DNA of 64,000 nucleotides from JAAYHV01 sp035268985 (GTDB lineage: Bacteria > Bacillota > Clostridia > Peptostreptococcales > Anaerovoracaceae). The DNA is taken from positions 1-64,000 of the forward strand of contig DATFJV010000096.1 in assembly GCA_035268985.1 (NCBI GenBank). Direction: 5' to 3'. The stretch's first letter is position 1. Each line of letters opens with the position of its first letter. Below, piece by piece: positions 37,504-45,525 of this stretch. The notes below the pieces were generated by a model. It ran no database searches, was not told the origin of the DNA, and was given only the letters and a program-made list of their open reading frames with translations. Made by a program: the position numbers and the translations under genes.

Positions 37504-38571
37504 ATGGGTAAAACTAAAAAAAGAGATCCTTTGTATGATACTTTTAGGGGACTTTTGATATGGTGCATTCCAATATCTCATTTTACAAGGCAAGCAGGAG
37601 CTTTTTCCCTAGATACATTTGGCGGAGTTGTTTATGTTATAATAAATGTTTTCGTAATGCAAGCATTTATGTTTTTAGCTGGATATTTTTCAAAAAATGT
37701 TGATAGAAGTAGGGAAACTGCATTTAAGTCTTTGTTATGGCCTTATATTTTAAGCATATTTTTCTTTTATGAAGTAAGGCTAATTCTTTGGGGAAGTGCC
37801 ACATTATATTTTAGGCAACCACCTTTTGCCATGTGGTTCTTATTAGCTTTATTTTTTTATAAAATGTTTATAAAAGATCTTATCAAAATACCTCACGTAT
37901 TATGGATTAGTGTAGGACTCTATTTAGTAGCTGGTGGTATGCCATTTTTAACAGAATTTATGGCAACTGGTAGAATTGTTTCATATTTACCCTTTTTTAT
38001 ATTGGGATATTATACTAAACCAGAACATATAGAGCGAATAAAAGAGATTAAAAAATGGAAAGCAATATCTATGGGCATTGCTTTAATAGGTGTTGCGGTA
38101 ATCTTGGCATATAAGGTTTCAGCTATAAATTATGTATGGTATTTGCTAAGATCTCCAGCATCTAGCAATGGAGTTAGCTTAAGTATGGATATGGCTATGA
38201 GATTATTGTTATTGATTTTAGGAGCAGCATGGATGGTTGTGTTATTCAATTTATTGCCGAGGAAAAATATATACTTATCATATGTTGGAAGAAATACCAT
38301 GCCTGTATATATCTTTCATTTGGTAATAAGACAGTGGATGAAAGGATCGGGCGGAATATCTTTGGGGTTATTTAATGCTCCAGAAGGTAATAGTATTGTT
38401 TATTATCTATTAATATTTTCACTGGCTAGTCTATGTGTTGTTGTTTTATCTTCGAAACCTGTGGTCAAATTCTATGATTTCGTCGTGGATGGTTCATATG
38501 ATTTACTGATATCAAATCCAATAAAGTTTTTTAAAAAAATAAAAAAAAGATATTTTAAAGGGTGCTCTTAA
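37504..38571 (+). CDS. Membrane acyltransferase family protein
   Basis: 355 residues with about ten membrane segments. It begins KKRDPLYDTFRGLLIWCIPISH, where the RGxxIxxIxxxH-like pattern marks the acyltransferase-3/fucose-4-O-acetylase group, and has MQAFMFLAGYFSKN and MWFLLALFFYKM typical of O-acyl transfer to sugars or cell-envelope polymers. The start at 37504 follows GGGAGGG (37494-37500); an in-frame TTG at 37483 has no ribosome site. Substrate unknown; no glycan cluster is nearby. Confidence 0.85.
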   Translation: MGKTKKRDPLYDTFRGLLIWCIPISHFTRQAGAFSLDTFGGVVYVIINVFVMQAFMFLAGYFSKNVDRSRETAFKSLLWPYILSIFFFYEVRLILWGSATLYFRQPPFAMWFLLALFFYKMFIKDLIKIPHVLWISVGLYLVAGGMPFLTEFMATGRIVSYLPFFILGYYTKPEHIERIKEIKKWKAISMGIALIGVAVILAYKVSAINYVWYLLRSPASSNGVSLSMDMAMRLLLLILGAAWMVVLFNLLPRKNIYLSYVGRNTMPVYIFHLVIRQWMKGSGGISLGLFNAPEGNSIVYYLLIFSLASLCVVVLSSKPVVKFYDFVVDGSYDLLISNPIKFFKKIKKRYFKGCS

Positions 38572-38588
38572 TAAAAGCACCCAATTTT
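38560..38588. terminator. Terminator shared by the acyltransferase gene and lexA
   Basis: GGGTGCT (38560-38566) pairs with AGCACCC (38576-38582), spanning the acyltransferase stop codon, with AT-rich flanks on both sides. It lies between convergent genes. Confidence 0.75.
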
Positions 38589-39227
38589 CTAATTAAAATA
38601 TCTAAATACGCCTTTAACTTTACCTACTATTGTAACATCTTCTGCAATAATAGGTTCCATCATATCATTTTCAGGTTGCAACCTTATATGATGATCTTCT
38701 TTATAGAAAGTTTTTACTGTAGCTTCGCTTTCGTATTCATTTATCATTGCAACTACTATTTCACCATTTCTAGCGGTGTCATCTTTTTCTACTAATATAT
38801 AATCACCATCGTTGATACCCACATTAATCATACTATTACCACTTACTGTTAACATGAAATTTGGTTTACCCCTAACAAATCTTGATGGAACGGGGAAAGA
38901 ATCTTCTATGTTTTCTTCAGCAAGTATAGGGGTGCCAGCGGCAACTCTTCCCAACACAGGTATGTTAATCACATCAGGTGATTCATAATTATCAATTTCT
39001 TTTGCATCAGTGTTATCAGCGACTAGTTTTAATGCCCTTGGTTTGCTTGGATCCTTAGTTAGTTGGCCAGTATCAATTAATGCTTTAATATCACTATGTA
39101 CAGTTGAAGTGGATTTAATATTAAGTGCAGAGCATATTTCTCTCACAGTAGGGGGATAACCTTTAATATCAATTGTATCTTTCATGAATTTCAAAATAGC
39201 TTCTTGTCTAAGTTTGCATTTTTTCAT
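38589..39227 (-). CDS. lexA: LexA repressor
   Basis: SOS master repressor, 212 residues. The N-terminal winged helix (about 1-65) has GYPPTVREICSALNIKSTSTV. The self-cleavage site is Ala97-Gly98 in VAAGTP. The catalytic pair is Ser132 in SGNSMINVGI and Lys172 in EATVKTF. An operator-like sequence overlaps its own promoter (39284-39295), consistent with autoregulation. Divergent from infC, a less common neighbour. Confidence 0.95.
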   Translation of the reverse strand: MKKCKLRQEAILKFMKDTIDIKGYPPTVREICSALNIKSTSTVHSDIKALIDTGQLTKDPSKPRALKLVADNTDAKEIDNYESPDVINIPVLGRVAAGTPILAEENIEDSFPVPSRFVRGKPNFMLTVSGNSMINVGINDGDYILVEKDDTARNGEIVVAMINEYESEATVKTFYKEDHHIRLQPENDMMEPIIAEDVTIVGKVKGVFRYFN

Positions 39228-39257
39228 AATATTTAACCGCCTTTCTCAACTATAGAA

Positions 39258-39295
39258 ATTATATCATATGAACAAAAAATTGTAAACACATGTTC
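39258..39295 (-). promoter_or_regulatory. lexA promoter with overlapping LexA operator
   Basis: On the minus strand, TTTACA (39286-39281), 17 bp, TATAAT (39263-39258). Overlapping the -35 is GAACATGTGTTT (39295-39284), close to the Gram-positive SOS box GAAC-N4-GTTC with one changed base in the second half-site. Confidence 0.72.
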
Positions 39296-39318
39296 ATAAA
39301 TTAATTTGTTAAAACTTA

Positions 39319-39347
39319 TTGACAAATGTGAGATTTAATAGTATACT
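39319..39347 (+). promoter_or_regulatory. Promoter of infC-rpmI-rplT
   Basis: TTGACA (39319-39324), 17 bp, TATACT (39342-39347). A strong promoter with an untranslated leader of about 120 nt. Confidence 0.85.
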
Positions 39348-39360
39348 CTTTTAAGTTAAA

Positions 39361-39458
39361 GAAGAAGTTATCCGCTTCTCACCTTTCTGACTAAAGTTGG
39401 TTGGGTAAATATTAGAAACCTTAGTTGCGGATACTTTTGTATCCGCTTTTATATTTTT
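39361..39458 (+). promoter_or_regulatory. infC/L20-type leader attenuator
   Basis: The terminator is GCGGATAC (39427-39434) with GTATCCGC (39439-39446), then a T-rich tail to 39458. The competing antiterminator pairs TATCCGC (39369-39375) with GCGGATA (39427-39433), supported by ACTAA/TTAGT (39390-39394 with 39421-39425) and GGTT/AACC. In Firmicutes, the infC leader is controlled by ribosomal protein L20, the product of the third gene here; that link is taken from the family. Confidence 0.82.
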
Positions 39459-39472
39459 GGGAGGTGTAGGAA

Positions 39473-39991
39473 ATTAGCAAGGAATGTCTAATAAACGAAG
39501 AAATTCGTGATAAGGAACTAAGGGTTATTGATGATAATGGTAATATGTTGGGTGTTATCAGCAAAAGCGAGGCATTGGCTTTGGCCGATGAAAAAAAGTT
39601 GGATTTAGTGAATGTTTCACCAAACGCAAAACCACCCGTATGCAAAATACTAGATTATGGTAAATACCGTTATGAGCTTCAAAAAAGAGAAAAAGAAGCT
39701 AAAAAGAAGCAAAAAATAATACAGGTAAAAGAAATTAGATTAAGTACTTATATTGAAGAACATGATATTTTAGTAAAAGCAAAGACTGCCAATAAATTTT
39801 TAAAAGATGGAGATAAGGTTAAAGTAAGCCTTAGATTTAGAGGAAGAGAAAGAGACTATACGGCCAAAGGTAGAGCTGTCATGGAGCATTTTGCTGAAGC
39901 AGTTTCTGAATATGGAGTAGTTGAAAAGAAGCCGAAATTTGAAGGTAGAAATTTGACAATGTTTCTAATGCCTAAAATCGATAAGAAATAA
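39473..39991 (+). CDS. infC: Translation initiation factor IF-3, with an AUU start
   Basis: 172 residues. The conserved IF3 N-terminus [20 protein letters not shown] can only be read from ATT at 39473. A TAG stop lies in frame at 39467, there is no ATG, GTG or TTG in frame before 39545, and GGGAGGTG (39459-39466) sits 7-8 nt upstream. AUU is the known autoregulatory start codon of infC in E. coli and others, since IF3 discriminates against it. The rest is normal: linker [16 protein letters not shown] and a C-terminal domain with [12 protein letters not shown]. Starting at ATG 39545 would remove 24 conserved residues. Confidence 0.94.
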   Translation: MSKECLINEEIRDKELRVIDDNGNMLGVISKSEALALADEKKLDLVNVSPNAKPPVCKILDYGKYRYELQKREKEAKKKQKIIQVKEIRLSTYIEEHDILVKAKTANKFLKDGDKVKVSLRFRGRERDYTAKGRAVMEHFAEAVSEYGVVEKKPKFEGRNLTMFLMPKIDKK

Positions 39992-40017
39992 ACTATACAT
40001 ACAGGAGGAATTTAACA

Positions 40018-40215
40018 ATGGCAAATAAAATGAAGTCTCATAGAGGCGCATGCAAAAGATTGAAGTTGACAGGAAGTGGAAAGATAAAAAGAAATAAGGC
40101 GTACAAAAGCCATATTCTGACTAAAAAGACGGCAAAGAGAAAAAGAGGTCTACGTAAATCAACAGTTTTAAAATCAGCTGATGGAAAACGTATGCTTAGA
40201 TCTATGGCAAAATAG
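40018..40215 (+). CDS. rpmI: Large ribosomal subunit protein bL35
   Basis: 65-residue basic protein beginning [21 protein letters not shown], with the Lys/Arg-rich core [26 protein letters not shown] lies upstream. Second gene of the infC-rpmI-rplT operon, the order found in nearly all bacteria. Confidence 0.97.
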   Translation: MANKMKSHRGACKRLKLTGSGKIKRNKAYKSHILTKKTAKRKRGLRKSTVLKSADGKRMLRSMAK

Positions 40216-40235
40216 TTAAAGGGAGGTAAATTGAT

Positions 40236-40592
40236 ATGGCAAGAGTAAAAAAAGGCGTAAATGCACACAAAAGACATAAAAAAGTATTAAAACAAGCTAA
40301 AGGTTTTTATGGATCAAAAAAGAATGTTTTTAGAGCAGCTAATCCTGCAGTAATGAGAAGTCTTAGATCCGCATATGTTGGAAGAAAAAACAAGAAGAGA
40401 GAATACAGAAAGCTTTGGATTGCAAGAATCAATGCAGGAGCAAGAGCTAATGGAATATCATATAGCAGATTAATGAATGGTCTTAAAAAATCAGGTATAG
40501 AAGTTAACAGAAAGATGCTTTCTGAAATGGCAATATATGATGAAAAAGGTTTTTCTAAGATGTGTGAGGCTGCAAAAGCAGCTATAAAATAG
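40236..40592 (+). CDS. rplT: Large ribosomal subunit protein bL20
   Basis: 118 residues, full length. It begins [29 protein letters not shown] and includes [29 protein letters not shown]. An early 50S assembly protein and, by family precedent, the repressor that binds the infC leader. GGGAGG precedes ATG 40236. Operon ends at the terminator at 40600-40625. Confidence 0.97.
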   Translation: MARVKKGVNAHKRHKKVLKQAKGFYGSKKNVFRAANPAVMRSLRSAYVGRKNKKREYRKLWIARINAGARANGISYSRLMNGLKKSGIEVNRKMLSEMAIYDEKGFSKMCEAAKAAIK

Positions 40593-40599
40593 AAATTTT

Positions 40600-40625
40600 G
40601 GAGCTTGAATAAAAGCTCCTTTTTT
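40600..40625 (+). terminator. Terminator of infC-rpmI-rplT
   Basis: GGAGCTT (40600-40606) pairs with AAGCTCC (40613-40619), then six Ts (40620-40625). Confidence 0.92.
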
Positions 40626-40639
40626 ATTAAAAATAAATA

Positions 40640-40648
40640 TGCTATAAT
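40640..40648 (+). promoter_or_regulatory. Extended -10 promoter of the LtaS-like gene
   Basis: TGC followed by TATAAT (40643-40648), a full extended -10; the -35 position is only a T-run. It is 33 bp before the ATG at 40681. Confidence 0.55.
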
Positions 40649-40680
40649 GTTTTTTATAAATATTATGGAGAGATTATTAA

Positions 40681-42699
40681 ATGGAGAATTTAAAAGAACG
40701 AATACTAGGGTTAATGGTTTTGTTTTATATACCTATAACTTTAGTGTATTTAGAAATTGTATTGCATTTATATATGAATATGGACTTAATATATTCTGTT
40801 ATATATATTTTGTTTGCATTTTTTATTGGAACAGTTTTGTCATTAATTTTGAGTTTACTACCGAACAAAATTAGATTTAAAGCTAGTTTGGTTGTAGTGT
40901 TTTTATTGCAGTTTATATTTATTGTTGAAATACTATGCAAGGATATTTTGCAAGAATTTTATCAAGTCATAAGTGGACTTAGCGTTGCAACAAGGAATAA
41001 CTTAATGGATTTTAGTGATGTTGTGACATCAAGCATAAGCGATAATTTGTTTGTAATAATTCTTATGATTTTACCTTTAATAGTTGGTGTAATTTTTATT
41101 AAGAAAATTGAAATTATCAGTAGCGGTTTACTAAAAATTAGATTAAAATATTTGTTAATAGGTATAGTGATTTATGCAATGGCACTTTTATCATTACACT
41201 TACCTTGGGATGGAGAATTAACCCCATTAAAATTATATAAACTAGATACAGAGGTTAATAGGCAAGTTGAAAAACTAGGCCTTTCTACAATGATAAGTCT
41301 TGACATAAAGCATAGTATATTTGGGGTAGAAAGGGATTATTCCTATGATTTTGAAACTGAAAAACCAAGTGAAGAACCAATTGTAATAGAGAAAAATGAG
41401 TTGGATATTGATTTTAAAGCTATGAATGAAGCTGCAACTAATGAATCTCAAAAATGGCTTAATGAGTATTTTAATATTGTAGCACCAACGGAAAAGAATG
41501 ATTATACTGGTATGTTTGAAGGATACAATGTGATATTTTTTACCCTAGAAGGCTTACATGGAGCCATGTTAGATGAAGAATTGACTCCGACTTTATACAA
41601 AATGGCCAATGAAGGCATTGTTTTTAATAATTTCTATACACCTCTTCATTTCACAAGTACATCTGGTGGTGAATTCAGAAATCTGACAGGACTATATCCT
41701 AAAAATGGATTTCCTATTAGTATGACTGAAATAGGAGATGAAGATTTGTTGATGCCGTTTACTTTGGGTAACCAGTTAACTGAGCTAGATTATACAGTGA
41801 AAGGTTACCATGCAAATGAAAATATGTATGGTAGAAGGGAGTCACACCCTAAGCTAGGATATGAATGGATACAAAAAGGCTCAGGTCTCGAATTGGAAAG
41901 GGATAAGTATGGTAAGTACTATTGGCCTCAATCAGATCTTTATGCCATGGAAACTACCATTGATGAATACATTGAAAAGCAACCATTCCATGCATATTAT
42001 TTAACTATAAGTGGACATTTGCCATACACATATGGTGCTAATGATATGGCAGAAAAAAATAAAGAGGAAATAGAAAATTCCAAGTTTTCAGAATATTCCA
42101 CTTATACAAAGGGCTATTTGGCGGCCAATTTGGAAGTTGAAAAAACAGTAACTTATTTAAATGAAAGATTGGAAGAAGCGGGCATAGCAGATAATACTTT
42201 AATAATAATGGTTCCTGATCATATACCATATTTCGATATACATATAATTGAAGAACTTACTGGCAAAACCTACGGAACAAATTCACTGGAAAGTATTAAT
42301 GAAGCATATATTGATTTTGAGGTTTATAGAAGTTCTCTAATTATATGGTCTGCGTCAATGGAAGAACCCATTGAAGTTGATGAATATGCTTCTCAAGTTG
42401 ACATATTGCCGACGGTTTCCAATATGCTTGGTTTAGATTATGATTCAAGGCTTATGGCGGGTAAAGATGTGTTTGCTGATTGTGAAAGAATAGTAATCAT
42501 GGCGTCAAGAAGTTGGATTACAGATATGGGAAGATACAATAGAGTTACATGTAAATTTGAACCTTCAAATAAATGTACAATGAGTGAAGAGGGTATAGAA
42601 GGATATATTAAAAGAATTAATAAAATAGTGGACAATAGAATTAATTCCTCGGTTTATGTGATTGAAGAAGACTATTATAACAAATTGATATTTGAATAG
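40681..42699 (+). CDS. LtaS-like membrane sulfatase (lipoteichoic acid synthase family)
   Basis: 672 residues. Five N-terminal membrane segments (about 1-185) and an extracellular sulfatase-fold domain (about 275-620). Visible motifs are VIFFTLEGLHG (metal Glu), FTSTSGGEFRNL with the likely nucleophile Thr327, and MVPDHIPYFD with the metal Asp-His pair. The LtaS family transfers glycerol-phosphate from phosphatidylglycerol to a polymer. The middle has an unusual PLGYEWIQKGSG-like segment seen in family members of Clostridia. It could equally be a phosphoglycerol transferase acting on another glycan. Confidence 0.9.
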   Translation: MENLKERILGLMVLFYIPITLVYLEIVLHLYMNMDLIYSVIYILFAFFIGTVLSLILSLLPNKIRFKASLVVVFLLQFIFIVEILCKDILQEFYQVISGLSVATRNNLMDFSDVVTSSISDNLFVIILMILPLIVGVIFIKKIEIISSGLLKIRLKYLLIGIVIYAMALLSLHLPWDGELTPLKLYKLDTEVNRQVEKLGLSTMISLDIKHSIFGVERDYSYDFETEKPSEEPIVIEKNELDIDFKAMNEAATNESQKWLNEYFNIVAPTEKNDYTGMFEGYNVIFFTLEGLHGAMLDEELTPTLYKMANEGIVFNNFYTPLHFTSTSGGEFRNLTGLYPKNGFPISMTEIGDEDLLMPFTLGNQLTELDYTVKGYHANENMYGRRESHPKLGYEWIQKGSGLELERDKYGKYYWPQSDLYAMETTIDEYIEKQPFHAYYLTISGHLPYTYGANDMAEKNKEEIENSKFSEYSTYTKGYLAANLEVEKTVTYLNERLEEAGIADNTLIIMVPDHIPYFDIHIIEELTGKTYGTNSLESINEAYIDFEVYRSSLIIWSASMEEPIEVDEYASQVDILPTVSNMLGLDYDSRLMAGKDVFADCERIVIMASRSWITDMGRYNRVTCKFEPSNKCTMSEEGIEGYIKRINKIVDNRINSSVYVIEEDYYNKLIFE

Positions 42700-43128
42700 C
42701 TATTTTAAAACTAAATTAGAAAAATGGGTATCCAGTATAACAGAAGTTTGAGTAGCTCCGAAAAAATTTAAGCTATTTAATAGTTTTGATAATTCATTGG
42801 AGTCTATAATAATTACTTGAAGCATTGCGTTATATGGACCAATGATATGATGATGAGATATGATGTTTTTTGAATCGTTGCAGAATTTGCAGAAAGCATC
42901 ATATTTTTTTTGATTTACATCTACAGAAATAAATGCTTCCATGGTCATACCTAGTTTAGAACTATCTATTTTTGTAAAATATCCAGCAATGACTCCGTTA
43001 TCTTCCATTTTCCTTATTCTATCCATAACTGCAGGACTTGTTAGATTAACCATTTCGCCCATTTCTTTTAATGTGGCTTTTGAATTTTTTTGAAGGATTC
43101 TTAATATATCCTTGTCAGTATTATCCAT
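42700..43128 (-). CDS. Lrp/AsnC family transcriptional regulator
   Basis: 142 residues. The N-terminal helix-turn-helix (about 1-60; DKDILRILQKNSKATLKEMGEMVNLTSPAVMDRI) is followed by a RAM effector-binding domain (about 65-140; GPYNAMLQVI). It is convergent with the LtaS-like gene: the two stop codons lie side by side (TAG then CTA), with no terminator between. AAGGAG precedes the start at 43128. The target genes and effector amino acid are unknown. Confidence 0.92.
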   Translation of the reverse strand: MDNTDKDILRILQKNSKATLKEMGEMVNLTSPAVMDRIRKMEDNGVIAGYFTKIDSSKLGMTMEAFISVDVNQKKYDAFCKFCNDSKNIISHHHIIGPYNAMLQVIIIDSNELSKLLNSLNFFGATQTSVILDTHFSNLVLK

Positions 43129-43188
43129 TTCAACTCCTTAAATTAATTAAGTAATATCCATATATAATCTTAATATATTAAGATAAGT

Positions 43189-43356
43189 ATGTCAAATCTT
43201 TAATAGAAGGTATTCTGTAAAGGGATAATTGGGAATATAATTAAATTAACAACAAGTAGTGACTTGTTTACTAACTCTCTCCAAGATGACTGATTCCCAT
43301 CATCCCTGCAGGAATTAATTATCTTGAATATGACCGAATTTTAGGATTCGGTTTTT
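43189..43356 (+). ncRNA. Candidate structured RNA or leader before the 46-residue gene
   Basis: A 580-bp gap between regulators holds several nested pairings. Helix A is AGGGAT (43221-43226)/ATCCCT (43302-43307) with GGGAAT (43231-43236)/ATTCCC (43293-43298). Helix B, which uses the same bases, is CAAGAT (43282-43287)/ATCTTG (43321-43326) with GATTCC (43292-43297)/GGAATT (43311-43316). A small hairpin ACAAGT-AGTG-ACTTGT lies at 43252-43267. A terminator closes it: ACCGAAT (43333-43339)/ATTCGGT (43346-43352) plus Ts. A weak promoter, ATGTCA (43189) 16 bp TATTCT (43211), is possible. Mutually exclusive helices plus a terminator suggest a switch. I recognise no class. Confidence 0.5.
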
Positions 43357-43413
43357 ATTGTTTTTTGTAGTTTCATAATGTATAATCCTAATAAAACTAT
43401 TTGGAGGAAAGGA

Positions 43414-43554
43414 ATGGAATATTTTATAGATCATATAGGTATATTAATTGTTGTTTCAATAATTATTGCAGCAATTGGAATAGCTTTACAATATGTTTTA
43501 GTTAATAATGCAAATACTAAAAGAAAAAAGATTGAAAACAAAGAAAAGAAGTAA
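43414..43554 (+). CDS. 46-residue single-pass membrane peptide
   Basis: A short reading frame with ATG at 43414 behind GGAGG (43403-43407). It encodes MEYFIDH, a hydrophobic helix of about 23 residues (GILIVVSIIIAAIGIALQYV), then a basic tail (NTKRKKIENKEKK) and TAA at 43552. The layout is that of a small membrane protein with the tail in the cytoplasm by the positive-inside rule. It lies downstream of the structured RNA and its terminator. Function unknown; no homologue comes to mind. Confidence 0.68.
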   Translation: MEYFIDHIGILIVVSIIIAAIGIALQYVLVNNANTKRKKIENKEKK

Positions 43555-43588
43555 AAAAAACAAGAAACGCACCCTGGTGGTGTGTTTC
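43553..43588 (-). terminator. Terminator of niaR (minus strand)
   Basis: GAAACACACC on the minus strand (43588-43579) pairs with GGTGCGTTTC (43573-43564) with one G-T pair, followed by a T-run down to 43553. It lies about 120 nt after the niaR stop and could also end the 46-residue gene transcript on the plus strand, although no T-run follows in that direction. Confidence 0.7.
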
Positions 43589-43709
43589 CTGCATTGCGAA
43601 ATTATATAATTAAGAAAGAACAATCAAAAGAAAATCTATTTCCTTCGACACCCATATATTAACACTAGATTATGTTGATTATGTAAAGGAAGTTTATTTA
43701 ATAAGTGTG

Positions 43710-44225
43710 TTATAAAAGATATCCTTTTTCACATAGTTTATTTTTAATCAATTCAAATGTTTCTTTATCTTTGCATTTTATATTATGTACATGAATACCC
43801 TCCGTCAAAGCGCTGAGGGGTTTTGTTTTTTGTTCATATATATTATCTACCAAGTGCTTTGCATCATAGCGTGATGTAACATTCAAACAACCGATTAATT
43901 GACCGTATACAGGATGTTCAACAATGACGTCAATTACTTCACCGCCGTGATCAACTATGATATATAATTCATCTAAAGTATGTTCTCCATCATGTTTGCA
44001 TGCGATGGTACCTATGTATGAAGAGCCGTTGTTTTTAATGTCATTTAATATGTATCCCTTGGGAGTGGCTATAATAAAGTTGTTCGCAGCTCTAAGCAAA
44101 GCAACATCTCCAACTATTACTTGACGACTAACTTTGAATTTTTCTGCGAGCTTATTGGCAGAAATGGGCATTTCTTTATCTTTTAATATGTTTAATATTT
44201 CTTTTCTTCTTTCATCAGATTTCAT
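43710..44225 (-). CDS. niaR: Niacin-responsive repressor NiaR (HTH + 3H domain)
   Basis: 171 residues. The N-terminal HTH_11 domain (about 5-60; PISANKLAEKFKVSRQVIVGDVALLRA) is followed by the 3H domain (about 75-170) with its conserved His residues in CKHDGEHTLDELY, VEHPVYG and HVHNI, which bind metal and nicotinic acid in characterised members. It is divergent from a membrane transporter, with repeated ACAGGTGT elements between. AGGAG precedes the start at 44225. Predicted to repress NAD biosynthesis and niacin uptake genes when niacin is plentiful. Confidence 0.92.
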   Translation of the reverse strand: MKSDERRKEILNILKDKEMPISANKLAEKFKVSRQVIVGDVALLRAANNFIIATPKGYILNDIKNNGSSYIGTIACKHDGEHTLDELYIIVDHGGEVIDVIVEHPVYGQLIGCLNVTSRYDAKHLVDNIYEQKTKPLSALTEGIHVHNIKCKDKETFELIKNKLCEKGYLL

Positions 44226-44247
44226 TTTACTACTCCTCGGTTAAATT

Positions 44248-44276
44248 ATGATAACACCCTGTATTACATATGTCAA
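44248..44276 (-). promoter_or_regulatory. niaR promoter
   Basis: On the minus strand, TTGACA (44276-44271), 17 bp, TATCAT (44253-44248). An ACAGGGTGT element lies in the spacer, similar to the repeats at 44288-44307, which suggests autoregulation. Confidence 0.75.
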
Positions 44277-44287
44277 ACAGATAATTT

Positions 44288-44325
44288 ACAGGTGTCTTGA
44301 CAGGTGTAAATTATAATGATATATT
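44288..44325 (+). promoter_or_regulatory. Promoter of the EIIC-like transporter with NiaR-type operator
   Basis: TTGACA (44297-44302), 17 bp, TATATT (44320-44325). Two copies of ACAGGTGT (44288-44295 and 44300-44307), 12 bp apart centre to centre, straddle the -35, so a bound repressor would block polymerase. Assignment to NiaR rests on the neighbouring gene and on the repeat in the niaR promoter. Confidence 0.75.
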
Positions 44326-44358
44326 TAATAGGCTTAAAAAAATTGGGAGGACGATTAA

Positions 44359-45423
44359 ATGAAAAAATTTAGAGCTTTTCTTAAAAGAAAAGACATAGTA
44401 TTTTCTACAAAGAGGTATTTACAAGAAGCGTTATCAGCTATGGCGCTTGGACTATTTGCCACATTACTTATAGGCCTAATAATTAAAACGTTAGGTCAAC
44501 AAACCATCTTGCTCATAGGTGGGGAAGAAACGAGTTTAGTTGCGATAAAAACTATAGCTGATTTTTTAATTGAAACAGGAACTATGGCTATGGGCTTAAT
44601 GGGGGCAGGTATTGGAGTTGCTGTAGCATGGGGACTTAAAGCACCACCTTTAGTGTTTTTTACAAGTGTAGTAACAGGAATTATGGGTGCATCATTTGGA
44701 GGACCAGCAGGTGCTTTCATAGCTACGGCAATAGGAGCAGAGTTTGGGAAAGCAGTATCAAAAGAAACAAAAATAGATATTATAATTACTCCTGCACTTA
44801 CATTAATAATGGGAATGTTAACGGCTAAAATGATTGGGCCTTTTGTAGATGCTTTAATGAAAGGGCTAGGACAACTTATCATGAAAGCTACAGAATTACA
44901 ACCATTTATGTTTGGTATAATAATAGCAGTAATAGTAGGGCTTACTTTGACAGCGCCTATATCAAGTGCAGCATTATGTATAATGTTAGATCTTACAGGC
45001 CTTGCGGCTGGAGCTGCTACAGTTGGTTGTTGTGCTCAAATGGTGGGGTTTGCAGTTATTAGTTATAAGGATAATGGCATAGGTGGTTTGCTAGCTCAAG
45101 GACTAGGCACATCAATGTTACAGGTCCCCAATATAGTAAAGAATCCTTGGATACTAGTACCGCCAACATTGGCGGGTGCAGTCCTTGGTCCACTGGCTAC
45201 AGTAATATTTAAAATGGACAATATTGCCCTAGGTGCAGGTATGGGAACTTCGGGATTTGTAGGCCAAATAGGAACATTTACTGCAATGGGATTTAGTATG
45301 GATGTACTATTCAAAGTGATTTTATTGCATATAATCTTACCTGCTGTACTTGCATTAATGTTTAATAATGTTTTGAGAAAACTCAAAAAAATTAAAAATG
45401 GAGACTGTTTGTTGGAAGTTTAA
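44359..45423 (+). CDS. PTS EIIC-like membrane protein, candidate niacin transporter
   Basis: 354 residues with about ten membrane segments and many Gly/Ala. The pattern APISSAALCIMLDLTGLAAGAATVGCCAQMVGF and GTSMLQVPNIVKNPWILVPPTLAGAVLGPLAT is that of the EIIC_2 family, related to sugar PTS channels but without IIA or IIB parts or a phosphorylation site. It is divergent from niaR and has operator-like repeats over its promoter, so I infer a role in taking up nicotinic acid or a related pyridine. Sequence alone does not show the substrate. Confidence 0.82.
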   Translation: MKKFRAFLKRKDIVFSTKRYLQEALSAMALGLFATLLIGLIIKTLGQQTILLIGGEETSLVAIKTIADFLIETGTMAMGLMGAGIGVAVAWGLKAPPLVFFTSVVTGIMGASFGGPAGAFIATAIGAEFGKAVSKETKIDIIITPALTLIMGMLTAKMIGPFVDALMKGLGQLIMKATELQPFMFGIIIAVIVGLTLTAPISSAALCIMLDLTGLAAGAATVGCCAQMVGFAVISYKDNGIGGLLAQGLGTSMLQVPNIVKNPWILVPPTLAGAVLGPLATVIFKMDNIALGAGMGTSGFVGQIGTFTAMGFSMDVLFKVILLHIILPAVLALMFNNVLRKLKKIKNGDCLLEV

Positions 45424-45465
45424 TATGAATTTGAGATGATTTTTTCGTGAAGTCTCATAATATAA

Positions 45466-45494
45466 TTGAAATGACCCTTTTATTATGATAATAT
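45466..45494 (+). promoter_or_regulatory. Promoter of the trigger-factor-like lipoprotein gene
   Basis: TTGAAA (45466-45471), 17 bp, TAATAT (45489-45494), about 30 bp before the ATG. Confidence 0.65.
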
Positions 45495-45525
45495 CAAAAA
45501 GAAAACTAAGACAAGGGGTAAATAT

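Noticed and set aside
43564..43588. Hairpin as plus-strand terminator of the 46-residue gene
   Set aside because: The stem is good, but the T-run is on the minus-strand side. It fits niaR better, though dual use cannot be excluded.
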